Assembly: GCF_015482775.1 (NCBI RefSeq)
Contig: NZ_CP058214.1
Span: forward strand, 1,674,001 to 1,738,000
DNA length: 64,000 nt
Direction of reading: 5' to 3'
DNA from: Kaustia mangrovi
Lineage (GTDB): Bacteria; Pseudomonadota; Alphaproteobacteria; Rhizobiales; Im1
The notes beneath the pieces were generated by a model that was given only the letters and a program-made list of their open reading frames with translations, was not told the DNA's origin and ran no database searches. Within the stretch, counting starts at the first letter, position 1, and each line of letters starts with the position of its first letter. Shown here one piece after another: positions 36,070 through 44,741 of the stretch. A program made the position numbers and the translations under genes.

Positions 36070-36914
36070 GCCTTCTCTCCCTGCCGTGTCTTGAGAAAAC
36101 CGTCGATCTCCGCCGCGACGGCGTCCGGCGCGTCCTCCATGACGAAATGGCCGGCATCGGGGATGGCTGTCAGCCCGGCGCCAGTGTCGGCGGACAGCCG
36201 CCGCGCCCAGTCCAGCGGCTGCCAGTCGTCCTGCGCGCCCCAGACGATGCGCACAGGCATGGCCAGCCGGCCGAGCTCCGGCGTGATCTCTTGCGTATAG
36301 CGGCTGTCGTAATGGGCGACCTGGTGGCGGAAGAACGAGGTCTGCCCGAGATCCCCGCGGAGGGGCCGGAGATAGGCCTCGAGCACATTGCCGCTCATGC
36401 GCGCCTTGTCGTGAACCGTCATGCGGAGCTGGCGCGTCAGCAGCGCCTCGAACTCGTCCTGAGGGATCGACGCCCCGCCATTGGGATAGGTCTCGATGAT
36501 CTTCCGCCAGGTCGGCGAGGGCCAGGAATCGTAGCACGGTGCGTCGATGACGGTCAGGCTGCGCACGCGCCGTGGCTCGTGGACCGCGAGGCGCAGGCCG
36601 ATGGAGCCGCCGAGGTCGTGGCCGACGATGTCGGCCTCCTCCAGCCCCCAGCTATCCAGCAGCCGGACAAGGAGCGTCTCCTGCGCGGCGACCGACGTAT
36701 CCGCGTCGAGCGGGCGTTCCGAGGCGCCGTAGCCCAAGAGATCGAAGAGGTGGACGCTGCGGCCCGAGGCGACGAGTCGCGGCACGATCTCGCGCCAGAT
36801 GACACTGTGGGACGGTGTCCCGTGGATCAGCACCACCGGCTCGCCCGCACCGTGCACGCCGCAGGCGATGCGATGGCCGCCGATGATCCGGTTGTCGTTC
36901 AGAAGGGTTGGCAT
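36066..36914 (-). CDS. Alpha/beta-fold hydrolase with Asp nucleophile motif (epoxide hydrolase / haloalkane dehalogenase-like)
   Basis: A 282-residue alpha/beta hydrolase. HGTPSHS gives the oxyanion region, and GHDLGGSIG places Asp at the nucleophile position, as in haloalkane dehalogenases, fluoroacetate dehalogenases and epoxide hydrolases. GAQDD and PDAGHFVMED carry the probable acid and the catalytic His. ATG 36914 has GAGGAG 7 nt upstream. It is cotranscribed with the oxidoreductase and faces a divergent LysR gene, with an inverted repeat between. An Asp nucleophile suggests C-O or C-halogen cleavage, but some family members have other activities. Confidence 0.85.
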   Translation of the reverse strand: MPTLLNDNRIIGGHRIACGVHGAGEPVVLIHGTPSHSVIWREIVPRLVASGRSVHLFDLLGYGASERPLDADTSVAAQETLLVRLLDSWGLEEADIVGHDLGGSIGLRLAVHEPRRVRSLTVIDAPCYDSWPSPTWRKIIETYPNGGASIPQDEFEALLTRQLRMTVHDKARMSGNVLEAYLRPLRGDLGQTSFFRHQVAHYDSRYTQEITPELGRLAMPVRIVWGAQDDWQPLDWARRLSADTGAGLTAIPDAGHFVMEDAPDAVAAEIDGFLKTRQGEKA

Positions 36915-36928
36915 GGCTTCGCTCCTCA

Positions 36929-36949
36929 CATGGTTCGGCCGGAACCATG
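36929..36949. promoter_or_regulatory. Probable LysR operator in the hydrolase/LysR divergent gap
   Basis: CATGGTTC (36929-36936) and GAACCATG (36942-36949) are perfect 8-bp arms separated by GGCCG. The site lies 15 nt upstream of the hydrolase start and 59 nt upstream of the LysR start. It fits the dyad form (T-N11-A) typical of LysR recognition sites, and the 93-nt gap contains no better candidate. Confidence 0.65.
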
Positions 36950-37007
36950 GCGGGGCTGGACACAGAAAGAAAACGAGTTATCCTCGCCCTCACCAGAAAG
37001 ATTTGTC

Positions 37008-37895
37008 ATGAGTAATTCCATGCGCCTCGAAATCCCCCATTTGCGGGCCTTCGTCACGGTGGCGCGGCTTGGCAGCTTCACGCGCGCCGCCGAACGGCTC
37101 AATCTCACCCAGTCGGCGATCAGCTGGCAGGTCAGGCGGCTGGAGGAGCGCGTCGGCCACCTCCTGCTCGACCGCGCCCATGACGGTATCCGCCCCACCG
37201 CGCACGGGCGCGACCTCCTGGGCGATGCCGAACATATTCTCGCAACCCACGACCGGGCGGTCGACAAGCTGCGCCGCTCCGACCTGGAGGGCCGCGTGCG
37301 CTTCGGCTGCGCGGAGGACCTCATCGCGGAACGGCTCGCTGCCGTTCTCAGCCGGTTCCGCCGGCTTCATCCAGGCGTGCGCCTTGAGGTGGTGGTCGAT
37401 GCGAGCGCCACCCTAAAGGACCGCGTGGAGGCGAGGGACCTCGACACGGCCATCATCCAGCAGCCCTCTGGCGAGACCTGCGGGCGCCATCTCTGGAGCG
37501 AGCAGGCGCTCTGGGTGCGCGGCCCCGGAACGGCCATCGACATGTCGGCGCCCCTGCCGCTGGTCACCTTCGGGTCGGCCTGCATCTATCGGGCGGCGGC
37601 CAGCGCTGCACTGGCACGGGCGGGCCTGTCCTGGTTCCCCGTGCTCGAATGCTTCTCCATAGCCGGCGTCCGCACCGCCATCGCCGCCGGCATCGGACTC
37701 GGCGTCCTCGCCGGGCGCCATCTCGATTCGAGCATCGAGGCCATTGCGCAGGACGGCCCGCTGCCGCGCCTGCCGGAGAACGACTTCGTGCTCACCGGCC
37801 CGGAGCCGGAGGCCGGCACCCCGCTCGCCATCCTCACCGAACTCATGCTGGAAGAGTTGACACAGCCCGGCCAGCCGGCTGAAGTCGCCGCCTGA
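37008..37895 (+). CDS. LysR-family transcriptional regulator
   Basis: A 295-residue LysR regulator. Residues about 5-65 contain the winged helix (SFTRAAERLNLTQSAISWQVRRLEE), followed by an effector-binding domain. The ATG at 37008 follows AGAAAG; upstream in-frame codons belong to the opposite-strand hydrolase and are not used. Its divergent placement and the dyad at 36929-36949 suggest it controls the hydrolase/oxidoreductase pair and itself. The effector is unknown. Confidence 0.88.
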   Translation: MSNSMRLEIPHLRAFVTVARLGSFTRAAERLNLTQSAISWQVRRLEERVGHLLLDRAHDGIRPTAHGRDLLGDAEHILATHDRAVDKLRRSDLEGRVRFGCAEDLIAERLAAVLSRFRRLHPGVRLEVVVDASATLKDRVEARDLDTAIIQQPSGETCGRHLWSEQALWVRGPGTAIDMSAPLPLVTFGSACIYRAAASAALARAGLSWFPVLECFSIAGVRTAIAAGIGLGVLAGRHLDSSIEAIAQDGPLPRLPENDFVLTGPEPEAGTPLAILTELMLEELTQPGQPAEVAA

Positions 37896-37919
37896 CACCG
37901 TTTCAGGAGGAAGACCGGG

Positions 37920-38399
37920 ATGGCAGACAGCCGCGAGACAGCCGGCCTGTTCGTGCGCCGCGTCCGGCCGGCGGATCGCGCGGTCTGGGAGCCGATGTGG
38001 GCGGACTACGTCTCCGCCGTCGACTCAGACCCCGGCGCGGTGGCGACGGAGGCGACATGGCGCCGCCTGAACGATCCCGACAGCGCCATTGTCGGCTGGA
38101 TCGGCGGGCGCGCAGACGGCCCGGCGGAAGGCTTCGTCAACTGCGTGCTCCATCCCAACACCTTCAGCGACCGCCCGGTCTGCTATCTGGAAGACCTCTA
38201 TGTGGCGCCCGCCGCGCGCGGCAGCGGGCTCGCCGCCCTGCTCATCGACACGGTGATCGAGACCGGTTGCCGAGAGGGCTGGGCGCGCGTCTACTGGCAC
38301 ACGATGGAGGACAACTACCGGGCCCGCTCGCTCTATGACCGCTACGGGCGGCACACCGGCTATGTCCGCTATCAGGTCATTCCCGGCGACCGCGCCTGA
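37920..38399 (+). CDS. GNAT-family N-acetyltransferase
   Basis: A 159-residue acetyltransferase. YLEDLYVAPAARGSGLAALLIDTVIE is the central beta4/alpha3 element, with the R/Q-x-x-G-x-G/A acetyl-CoA loop. The C-terminal YWHTMEDNYRARSLYDRYG is a usual GNAT ending. AGGAGGA lies upstream of the ATG. It is 24 nt after the LysR gene on the same strand and may be cotranscribed. Its 3' end overlaps the converging ccoS gene by 23 nt. The substrate amine or protein is unknown. Confidence 0.82.
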   Translation: MADSRETAGLFVRRVRPADRAVWEPMWADYVSAVDSDPGAVATEATWRRLNDPDSAIVGWIGGRADGPAEGFVNCVLHPNTFSDRPVCYLEDLYVAPAARGSGLAALLIDTVIETGCREGWARVYWHTMEDNYRARSLYDRYGRHTGYVRYQVIPGDRA

Positions 38400-38610
38400 C
38401 TTGCTGAGTTTCCCGGGCCTCCCGAGCGTCCTTACCCTCCCGGGCGTCCTTGCCCTTCGGGGCCGGCTTGTCCTCCTCGTCGTCGAGGATCCGGGCGGCG
38501 GAGCCCTCCAGGTCGTCGAACTGGCCGGACCGCAGCGCCCAGATGAAGGCGGCAAGCCCGATTGCGCCGAGGAACAGCGCGACGGGTATGAGCACCAGGA
38601 GCATGTTCAT
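38377..38610 (-). CDS. ccoS: CcoS, cbb3 oxidase maturation protein
   Basis: A 77-residue protein with one N-terminal membrane segment, LVLIPVALFLGAIGLAAFIWAL, followed by SGQFDDLEG, the CcoS/FixS signature. CcoS is needed with CcoI for loading copper into the cbb3 oxidase. The ATG overlaps the ccoI stop by 4 nt, and it is the last gene of ccoNOQPGHIS. The tail is lysine- and arginine-rich, with a short internal repeat (GKDARE twice), and the coding end overlaps the converging GNAT gene at 38377-38399. Confidence 0.9.
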   Translation of the reverse strand: MNMLLVLIPVALFLGAIGLAAFIWALRSGQFDDLEGSAARILDDEEDKPAPKGKDAREGKDAREARETQQVRRGRRE

Positions 38611-40922
38611 GCCGCGCGCCTTTGCGAGGCCTCGTCGACCGCGGGCCGGCCGGCCCGGCTGCCGGCGCCCTGCCCGGCGAGCCCGCCCGCGCCGAACCGC
38701 AGCCTGAGCGCATTCGCGGTCACCACGAGCGAGGACGACGACATGGCCACCGCCGCCACCAGCGGCGAGGCATGGCCCAGAACCGCGATCGGCACCGCGA
38801 TCAGATTGTAGAGCACCGCCAGCGCGAAATTCTCGTGCACCACGCGCAGCGCCCGCCGCGCCATATCGCGTGCGGCAAGCACCGGGGCAAGCGACAGGCC
38901 GGTAAAGACGAGATCGGCGGCAGTGCGCCCGATATCGGAAGCCGAGGCCGGCGCCATGGAGGCATGGCCCGCCGCGAGCGCCGGCGCGTCGTTGATGCCG
39001 TCGCCGACCATCAGCACCTTGCGGCCCGCCGCCGCGAGCGACTGCACATAGGCGACCTTGTCCTGCGGCGTCCAGCGCGCCTTGTACTGTGCGACACCGA
39101 GCCGCCGGGCGACGGCCCTGACGGCGGAGGGACGGTCGCCGGACAGGATCTCGATCCGGTGGCCTTCCGCCTTCAGCGCCTCGACGACGGGGCCGGCATC
39201 CGGGCGCATGGCGTCCTCGAAGGTGAAGACCGTCGCCGGGTGCCCGCCGATCCTCAGGCAGAGCTCCAGCCGGCCGTCCTCGCCGTCATCCCTGTCCCCG
39301 TCGCCATCCTCCAGCCCGCACCACAGCCGGCTGCCGAGGCGCACCGTCTCGCCGTGCCACTGCGCGGTCAGCCCGGCGCCGGCATGTTCCTCCACGCCCG
39401 CGACGTCGGCGGGCCGGATGCCGCGCGACTGTGCGGCCTCGAACAGCGCGACCGACAGGGGATGCCGGCTCATGCGGGCGAGCCCCGCCGCCACCGCCAG
39501 GCCGCTCGCGTCGACGGCGGCCGGCCCGACGAGCTCCGGCTGGCCGAGCGTCAGCGTTCCGGTCTTGTCGAACACCACCGTGTCGACGGCGGCGAGCCGC
39601 TCCAGCGCCGCGCCGTCCTTCACCATCACGCCATTACGGAACAGCACGCCGGAGGCGACCACCTGCACGACAGGCACCGCGAGCCCCAGCGCGCACGGAC
39701 AGGTGATGATGAGCACCGAGATCGCCACGAAGAGCGCAGTATGCCAGTCGCCACCCGTGGCCGCGAGCCAGCCGAGGAAGGTGAGCCCGGCGACGATGTG
39801 CACGAGCGGGGCATAGAGGGCCGCCGCGCGGTCGGCGATGCGCACATAGCGCGTCTTGCCGGTCTCCGCGGCCTCCATGAGCCGGATGACCTCCGCAAGG
39901 AAGGTGCTCTCGCCGGCGGCGGAGACGCGGATGAGCACAGGCCCCGTGAGGTTGAGGACGCCCGCATGCACCGTGTCGCCGGCGGCGACCTCCTCCGGCA
40001 TGGTCTCGCCCGTGACGAGCGATCGGTCGAGGCTGGTCGCCCCCTCCACGATCTCGCCGTCGGCCGGCACGCGCTGGCCGGCCGCGACCGCGACCGTCAT
40101 GCCGGGCTGGAGCCTGGAGGCGGGCATGAAGCTCTGGGAACCGTCCGCCGCCACGACGGTGGCGCCGGTCGCGTTGAGCGCCATGAGCTGGGCAACCGCG
40201 GAGCGCGCCCGCGCGCGCATCATGTGGTCGAGATAGCGCCCGACGAGCAGGAAGAAGAGCAGCGTGACGGAGGCGTCGAAATAGGCCTCCTCGCCACGCA
40301 CGATGGTCTCGTGCAGGCTCATGCCGGCAGCCAGGATCACCGCCAGCGAGATCGGCACGTCCATGTTGAGCCGGCCGTGGCGCAGGGCCGCAACTGCGGA
40401 GCGGTAGAAGGGCCGGCCCGCGAAGATGACCGTCGGCAGGGCGATCAGCGCGGAGATCCAGTGGAAGAGATCGCGCGTCGCGTCCTCCGCCCCCGACCAG
40501 ACGGAGACCGACAGCAGCATGATGTTGCCCGCCGCGAACCCCGCCACGGCGAGCGCGCGCAGGAGCTCCGTCTTCTGGGCGTCCTCGTTCGCCGCCCCCA
40601 GCATGTCGGGATCGAAGGGCTGGACCTGATAGCCGAGCGCGGCGATGCACTCGACGATCGTCTCGGCATCCGTCTCGTCCGCGCGCCATTCGACCGCGAC
40701 GCGCCGCGTCGACAGGTTGACCCGGCCAAGCGTGACCCCCGGCAGCGCGGCGAGCGCCTTCTCGATGCGGCCGATGCAGCCCGCGCAGTGAATGCCCGGC
40801 ACGAGCAGATCCAGATGCCGCACCCCGTCGCCCGCGTCGCGCACCCACTGGTCGAGCGCGTCCGGCCCCTGAAGGGCCGCGGTGGCGACATCGCCGGCAA
40901 GCGGGCTGCCGCAGCAGGTCAT
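38607..40922 (-). CDS. ccoI: CcoI/FixI, copper-translocating P1B-type ATPase for cbb3 assembly
   Basis: A 771-residue heavy-metal P-type ATPase. The N-terminus has MTCCGS, then a metal-binding domain with GIHCAGC (Cys46, Cys49). The membrane site has CPCALG, the phosphorylation site is DKTGTLT, and the hinge is VGDGINDAPALAAG. CcoI delivers copper to the CuB site of the cbb3 oxidase. It begins 4 nt after ccoH and overlaps ccoS by 4 nt. It probably belongs to the CopA2/FixI branch because of this context. Confidence 0.94.
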   Translation of the reverse strand: MTCCGSPLAGDVATAALQGPDALDQWVRDAGDGVRHLDLLVPGIHCAGCIGRIEKALAALPGVTLGRVNLSTRRVAVEWRADETDAETIVECIAALGYQVQPFDPDMLGAANEDAQKTELLRALAVAGFAAGNIMLLSVSVWSGAEDATRDLFHWISALIALPTVIFAGRPFYRSAVAALRHGRLNMDVPISLAVILAAGMSLHETIVRGEEAYFDASVTLLFFLLVGRYLDHMMRARARSAVAQLMALNATGATVVAADGSQSFMPASRLQPGMTVAVAAGQRVPADGEIVEGATSLDRSLVTGETMPEEVAAGDTVHAGVLNLTGPVLIRVSAAGESTFLAEVIRLMEAAETGKTRYVRIADRAAALYAPLVHIVAGLTFLGWLAATGGDWHTALFVAISVLIITCPCALGLAVPVVQVVASGVLFRNGVMVKDGAALERLAAVDTVVFDKTGTLTLGQPELVGPAAVDASGLAVAAGLARMSRHPLSVALFEAAQSRGIRPADVAGVEEHAGAGLTAQWHGETVRLGSRLWCGLEDGDGDRDDGEDGRLELCLRIGGHPATVFTFEDAMRPDAGPVVEALKAEGHRIEILSGDRPSAVRAVARRLGVAQYKARWTPQDKVAYVQSLAAAGRKVLMVGDGINDAPALAAGHASMAPASASDIGRTAADLVFTGLSLAPVLAARDMARRALRVVHENFALAVLYNLIAVPIAVLGHASPLVAAVAMSSSSLVVTANALRLRFGAGGLAGQGAGSRAGRPAVDEASQRRAA

Positions 40923-40926
40923 CGGG

Positions 40927-41403
40927 TCACTCCTCGACGAGGATGCGGAAGATCTTGCGATAGGTCCGCCCGCCGGCGTCGCGCGCCGTCACCTCCACGC
41001 CCCATTGCCCGGGTTCCAGCGCGAGCGCGGAGCGGTAGCGCCCGCCGGCCTCGGCCAGCGTCACGCTGCGCGCCCCGTCCTCATGGGTCGGGCGGCTCAC
41101 CTGCGCCTCGACGGCAAGGCCCGCAATCGGCTGGCCGGACTTGCCCGTCATGTCGAGCACGAGCGCGCCGTCCTCGTAGCCGACGGCGCTCGTCCAGCCC
41201 AGCGCCCTCTGCGCACGCGCCGCCTTCAGCGCATCGTTGAAATGCTGGCTCGCCACATAGCTGTTCTTCACCACCAGGCCCGTCCAGCTCCGGTTCGCGA
41301 AGACCGCGAGCGCCAGGTTCACCGAGATGATGACGCCAAAGAAGACACAGACGATGCCCAGCATGTGCCAACCGGTGAACCGTCTCTCAATTGCGCGTCC
41401 CAT
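40927..41403 (-). CDS. ccoH: FixH/CcoH, cbb3 assembly membrane protein
   Basis: A 158-residue protein with one N-terminal membrane segment, GWHMLGIVCVFFGVIISVNLALA, and a periplasmic beta-rich domain of about 110 residues, the FixH layout. YVASQHFND is a conserved FixH stretch. FixH associates with the cbb3 complex during its assembly. It sits between ccoG and ccoI as usual. Confidence 0.9.
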   Translation of the reverse strand: MGRAIERRFTGWHMLGIVCVFFGVIISVNLALAVFANRSWTGLVVKNSYVASQHFNDALKAARAQRALGWTSAVGYEDGALVLDMTGKSGQPIAGLAVEAQVSRPTHEDGARSVTLAEAGGRYRSALALEPGQWGVEVTARDAGGRTYRKIFRILVEE

Positions 41404-41436
41404 GGGCCTCGTCCCGATCCGTCTCGCCGTCGTGCC

Positions 41437-42942
41437 CTATCGTTCGGGCGCGTAGAAGATGGCGCTGTAGGTGCTCTGCTCGTCGCTGTCGGTGTCGCGC
41501 ACGATGAAGCGGAAATCCTCCCGCTCGCCGGTCACGGCGTCCTTCGGCTGGTGCACGTAGATCCTGAGCTGGCGCAGCTTGTCGGGCTCGACCTCGATGC
41601 GCGCAACCTCCTGCGTCAGGGTCTCCGCGCCGGCCGCCTCGACCTGCATGAAGGCGCCGTCGAGCCCGTCCAGGCTGACGGTGAAGACGCGCGGGCGCGC
41701 CTGCATGTTGAGGATCTTGACCGTGTAGCCATTGCGGATCGAGCCGTCCGACAGCGTCACATGGAGCGGGTTGCGGTCGTGGAGGACATTCACGTCGAGC
41801 CGGTCGCGCATGCCTAAATGGATCAGCATGGCGATGCCGGCAAGCGACCACAGCGCCAGATAGACCATGGTGCGCGGGCGCACGAAGGACCGCCATGTGG
41901 TCTTCACCGTCTCGCCCGCCGCCCGGCGGCTGTATTCGCTGAAGGTCGAGTACGAGATAAGCCCGCGCGCCCGGCCGATCTTGTCCATCACCCCGTTGCA
42001 GGCGTCGATGCACAGCGCGCAGGTGATGCATTCGAGCTGCTGGCCCTCGCGGATGTCGATGCCCATGGGGCAAACCGCCACGCACTGGTTGCAGTCGATG
42101 CAGTCGCCCACGGCGCGTTCGTCCGCATTCGCCTTCTTGGACAGCTTGCCGCGCGGCTCGCCACGCCAGTCATTGTAGGTGACGGTCAGCGAGTCCTCGT
42201 CGAGCATCGCCGCCTGGATACGAGGCCACGGGCACATATAGGTGCAGACCTGCTCGCGCATGAAGCCCGCGAGCACATAGGTCGTCGCGGTCAGGACGGC
42301 GACCGTCGAATAGGCGACGAAGGGCGCCTCCCCCTCGACGAAGTTCAGCGCCAGCGTCGGCGCGTCGGCGAAATAGAAGATCCACGCGCCGCCGGTCGCC
42401 ATGGCGATGAGAAGCCAGATGGCATGCTTGGTGACGAACTTGCGCGCCTTGTCGAAGCTCCATGACGCCTTGTCGAGCTTGATGCGCTGGTTGCGGTCGC
42501 CCTCCACCCAGCGCTCGACCACCAGGAAGAGATCCACCCACACGGTCTGCGGGCAGGTATAGCCGCACCAGGCGCGCCCGACCGTTGAGGTGATCAGGAA
42601 CAGCCCGACGCCCGCCATGATCAGCAGCCCGGCGATATAATAGAATTCCTGCGGCCAGATCTCGACGAAGAAGAAGTAGAACCGGCGATTGGCGAGATCC
42701 ACGAGAACCGCCTGATCGGGGGCATAGGGTCCCCGGTCCCAGCGCAGCCACGGCGTCAGGTAGTAGATGCCGAGCGTGATGGCCATGATCCACCACTTCA
42801 GGCTGCGGAACGTCCCGTGCGTGCGCTTCGGGAAGACCTTGACCCGTGCCTGATAGAGCTTGCGCCGTTCCTTGGAGTTGACCGCCTCGACATCCACCGT
42901 GTCGACGGCGCCCGGCTCCAGGCGATTGATGATCTCGGTCAT
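41437..42942 (-). CDS. ccoG: CcoG/FixG/RdxA, iron-sulfur copper reductase for cbb3 assembly
   Basis: A 501-residue membrane protein with five or so hydrophobic segments and two cysteine clusters for [4Fe-4S] centres, CIDCNQCVAVCP and CITCALCIDAC, plus WCGYTCPQTVW and CTYMCPWPR. A C-terminal periplasmic Ig-like domain follows, as in FixG. CcoG reduces copper for delivery to the oxidase. ATG 42942 begins MTEIINRLEPG and is preferred over a non-ATG extension. The stop precedes ccoH by 33 nt. Confidence 0.94.
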   Translation of the reverse strand: MTEIINRLEPGAVDTVDVEAVNSKERRKLYQARVKVFPKRTHGTFRSLKWWIMAITLGIYYLTPWLRWDRGPYAPDQAVLVDLANRRFYFFFVEIWPQEFYYIAGLLIMAGVGLFLITSTVGRAWCGYTCPQTVWVDLFLVVERWVEGDRNQRIKLDKASWSFDKARKFVTKHAIWLLIAMATGGAWIFYFADAPTLALNFVEGEAPFVAYSTVAVLTATTYVLAGFMREQVCTYMCPWPRIQAAMLDEDSLTVTYNDWRGEPRGKLSKKANADERAVGDCIDCNQCVAVCPMGIDIREGQQLECITCALCIDACNGVMDKIGRARGLISYSTFSEYSRRAAGETVKTTWRSFVRPRTMVYLALWSLAGIAMLIHLGMRDRLDVNVLHDRNPLHVTLSDGSIRNGYTVKILNMQARPRVFTVSLDGLDGAFMQVEAAGAETLTQEVARIEVEPDKLRQLRIYVHQPKDAVTGEREDFRFIVRDTDSDEQSTYSAIFYAPER

Positions 42943-42952
42943 TCGCGGACTC

Positions 42953-43822
42953 TCATTCCCCGCCGCCAAGTGAGTGGACGAACAGCACGAGCTGCTTGAT
43001 GGTCACCGGATCGAGCCGTCCGCTCCAGGCCGGCATGACGCCATGGCGCGGCGCGTTCACCTGCGCCACGATCGAGGCCTTGTCGCCGCCATAGAGCCAG
43101 ATGGCATCGTTGAGGCGCGGCGCACCGAGCTCCTGGCTGCCCTGCCCCTTGTCACCGTGGCAGACGGCGCAATTGTCAGTATACACCGCCGCGCCGGCCT
43201 GTGCCGCTGCGGCATCGTGATCCTGGCCGGACAGGGACAGGACGTACTCCGCCACGTCGTTGACCTGCGTGCGGTCGAGCATGCCGTCGCGCCCGAAGGC
43301 CGGCATCTGGGAGAGCCGCGTGTCCTCGTCCGCCTCGTAGCGAATGCCGTGGCGCACCGTGGTGTAGATGTCGTCGAGCGTCCCGCCCCACAGCCAGGAA
43401 TCGTCGTTGAGGTTCGGATAGCCTTCGAAGCCCTGCGCACCCGAGCCGTGGCACTGCACGCAGTTGACCGCGAAGGCGGAACGGCCGCCGGCCACGGCGA
43501 ACTGGTAGAGCTCCGGATCCTGGGCGATCTCGCCGAGCGACAGCTCGTTGATCTTCGTGAGATACTGGCTCTGCTCCTGCTCCACCCCGGCGAGCGTGGT
43601 GGTCAGGTCGGCCCGGCTCGACCAGCCGAGCACGCCCCTCGTGGCCCCGTCGACCAGCGGCCAGGCGGGATAGAGCACGGTATAGCCGATGGCCCAGATG
43701 ATGGTCGCGTAGAACGTCCACAGCCACCAGCGCGGGAGCGGCGTGTTCAGTTCCTTGATGCCGTCCCACTCATGGCCGGTCGTCTCCGTCCCGGTGATCT
43801 CGTCAGTCTCGGGCTTGGCCAT
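42953..43822 (-). CDS. ccoP: CcoP, diheme c-type subunit of cbb3 cytochrome oxidase
   Basis: A 289-residue protein with a CcoP N-terminus (HEWDGIKELNTPLPRWW) before a membrane segment, and two heme c sites, CVQCH and CAVCH, in the periplasmic part. It passes electrons from the cytochrome bc1 complex or soluble cytochromes to CcoO. ATG 43822 with GAGG upstream is preferred to ATG 43840. The start lies 20 nt inside the 3' end of ccoQ, so translation is coupled. Confidence 0.95.
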   Translation of the reverse strand: MAKPETDEITGTETTGHEWDGIKELNTPLPRWWLWTFYATIIWAIGYTVLYPAWPLVDGATRGVLGWSSRADLTTTLAGVEQEQSQYLTKINELSLGEIAQDPELYQFAVAGGRSAFAVNCVQCHGSGAQGFEGYPNLNDDSWLWGGTLDDIYTTVRHGIRYEADEDTRLSQMPAFGRDGMLDRTQVNDVAEYVLSLSGQDHDAAAAQAGAAVYTDNCAVCHGDKGQGSQELGAPRLNDAIWLYGGDKASIVAQVNAPRHGVMPAWSGRLDPVTIKQLVLFVHSLGGGE

Positions 43823-43985
43823 TCTTCGGATCCTCGTCATTGTCCTTCAGCGGGATCTGCGCGTCGCGCTCGTACTTCTTCTTCGAGCCGGGGCGGAACA
43901 CGAATGCGATCACCCCGACGAAGATCACGAACAGGAAGACCAGCCCCCAGGTGTCTGCAAAATGGCGCAGTGCGTCGTAATCCAT
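43803..43985 (-). CDS. ccoQ: CcoQ, small cbb3 oxidase subunit
   Basis: A 60-residue protein with a single membrane segment, TWGLVFLFVIFVGVIAFVFRPG, followed by a charged tail. This is the standard size and form of CcoQ, which stabilises the oxidase. It lies 4 nt after ccoO and overlaps the ccoP start by 20 nt. Confidence 0.93.
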   Translation of the reverse strand: MDYDALRHFADTWGLVFLFVIFVGVIAFVFRPGSKKKYERDAQIPLKDNDEDPKNGQARD

Positions 43986-43989
43986 GGGC

Positions 43990-44724
43990 TCACCTCAGAT
44001 TGGCGTCGGCCTGGAAGGAGGAGAAGTCCACCAGCGTGCCGAGCATCTGCAGATAGGCGACCAGCGCGTCCATCTCCGTGATCCGGCCGGGATCGCCGTC
44101 ATAGTCGCGGACCTGGACATTGCCGTAGCGCTCCACGAGGCCGCCGACACCGTCGGAATCGGGGTTCGCCTGGGCCAGGGCGTCCTGGCGGGCCTCGGCG
44201 ATCATCTCGTCGGTATAGGGCACGCCCACGGCCCGGTTGGTCTTCAGGTGATCGGCCAGGTCGTCCAGCCTGAGCGGCGTCTCCGCGAGGAAGGCGTAAG
44301 GCGGCATGACCGATTCCGGCACCAGCGAGCGCGGGCTCTTCAGGTGCTGGACGTGCCAGGCATCCGAATAGCGCCCCCCGACCCGGGCGAGATCCGGCCC
44401 CGTGCGCTTGGAGCCCCACTGGAAGGGATGGTCGTACATGCTCTCCGCGGCCAGGCTGTAATGGCCGTAGCGTTCCACCTCGTCGCGGAACGGGCGGATC
44501 ATCTGGCTATGGCAGAGATAGCAGCCCTCGCGCACATAGACATTGCGTCCGGCGAGCTCGAGCGGCGTGTAGGGACGCATGCCCTCCACCTTCTCGATGG
44601 TGTTCTGCAGGTAGAAGAGCGGGGCGATCTCCACGATGCCGCCGATGGTCACGACGAAGAACGACAGGACCAGAAGCAGGGTCGCGTTCTTCTCGATCGT
44701 TGCGTGGGTAAATCTCTTGATCAT
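43990..44724 (-). CDS. ccoO: CcoO, monoheme c-type subunit of cbb3 cytochrome oxidase
   Basis: A 244-residue protein. One N-terminal membrane segment ([22 protein letters not shown]) anchors a periplasmic heme c domain with [12 protein letters not shown], and the distal Met is likely in SVMPPYAF. It receives electrons from CcoP and passes them to CcoN. ATG 44724 begins [13 protein letters not shown], with AGGA 8 nt upstream. It starts 17 nt after the ccoN stop. Confidence 0.95.
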   Translation of the reverse strand: MIKRFTHATIEKNATLLLVLSFFVVTIGGIVEIAPLFYLQNTIEKVEGMRPYTPLELAGRNVYVREGCYLCHSQMIRPFRDEVERYGHYSLAAESMYDHPFQWGSKRTGPDLARVGGRYSDAWHVQHLKSPRSLVPESVMPPYAFLAETPLRLDDLADHLKTNRAVGVPYTDEMIAEARQDALAQANPDSDGVGGLVERYGNVQVRDYDGDPGRITEMDALVAYLQMLGTLVDFSSFQADANLR

Positions 44725-44741
44725 CGTTCCGGTCCTGCCCC

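Noticed and set aside
38622-41240. An 872-codon open frame opposite ccoI and ccoH
   Set aside because: Same reason: the minus-strand CcoI motifs are intact, while the plus-strand frame has no recognisable domain.
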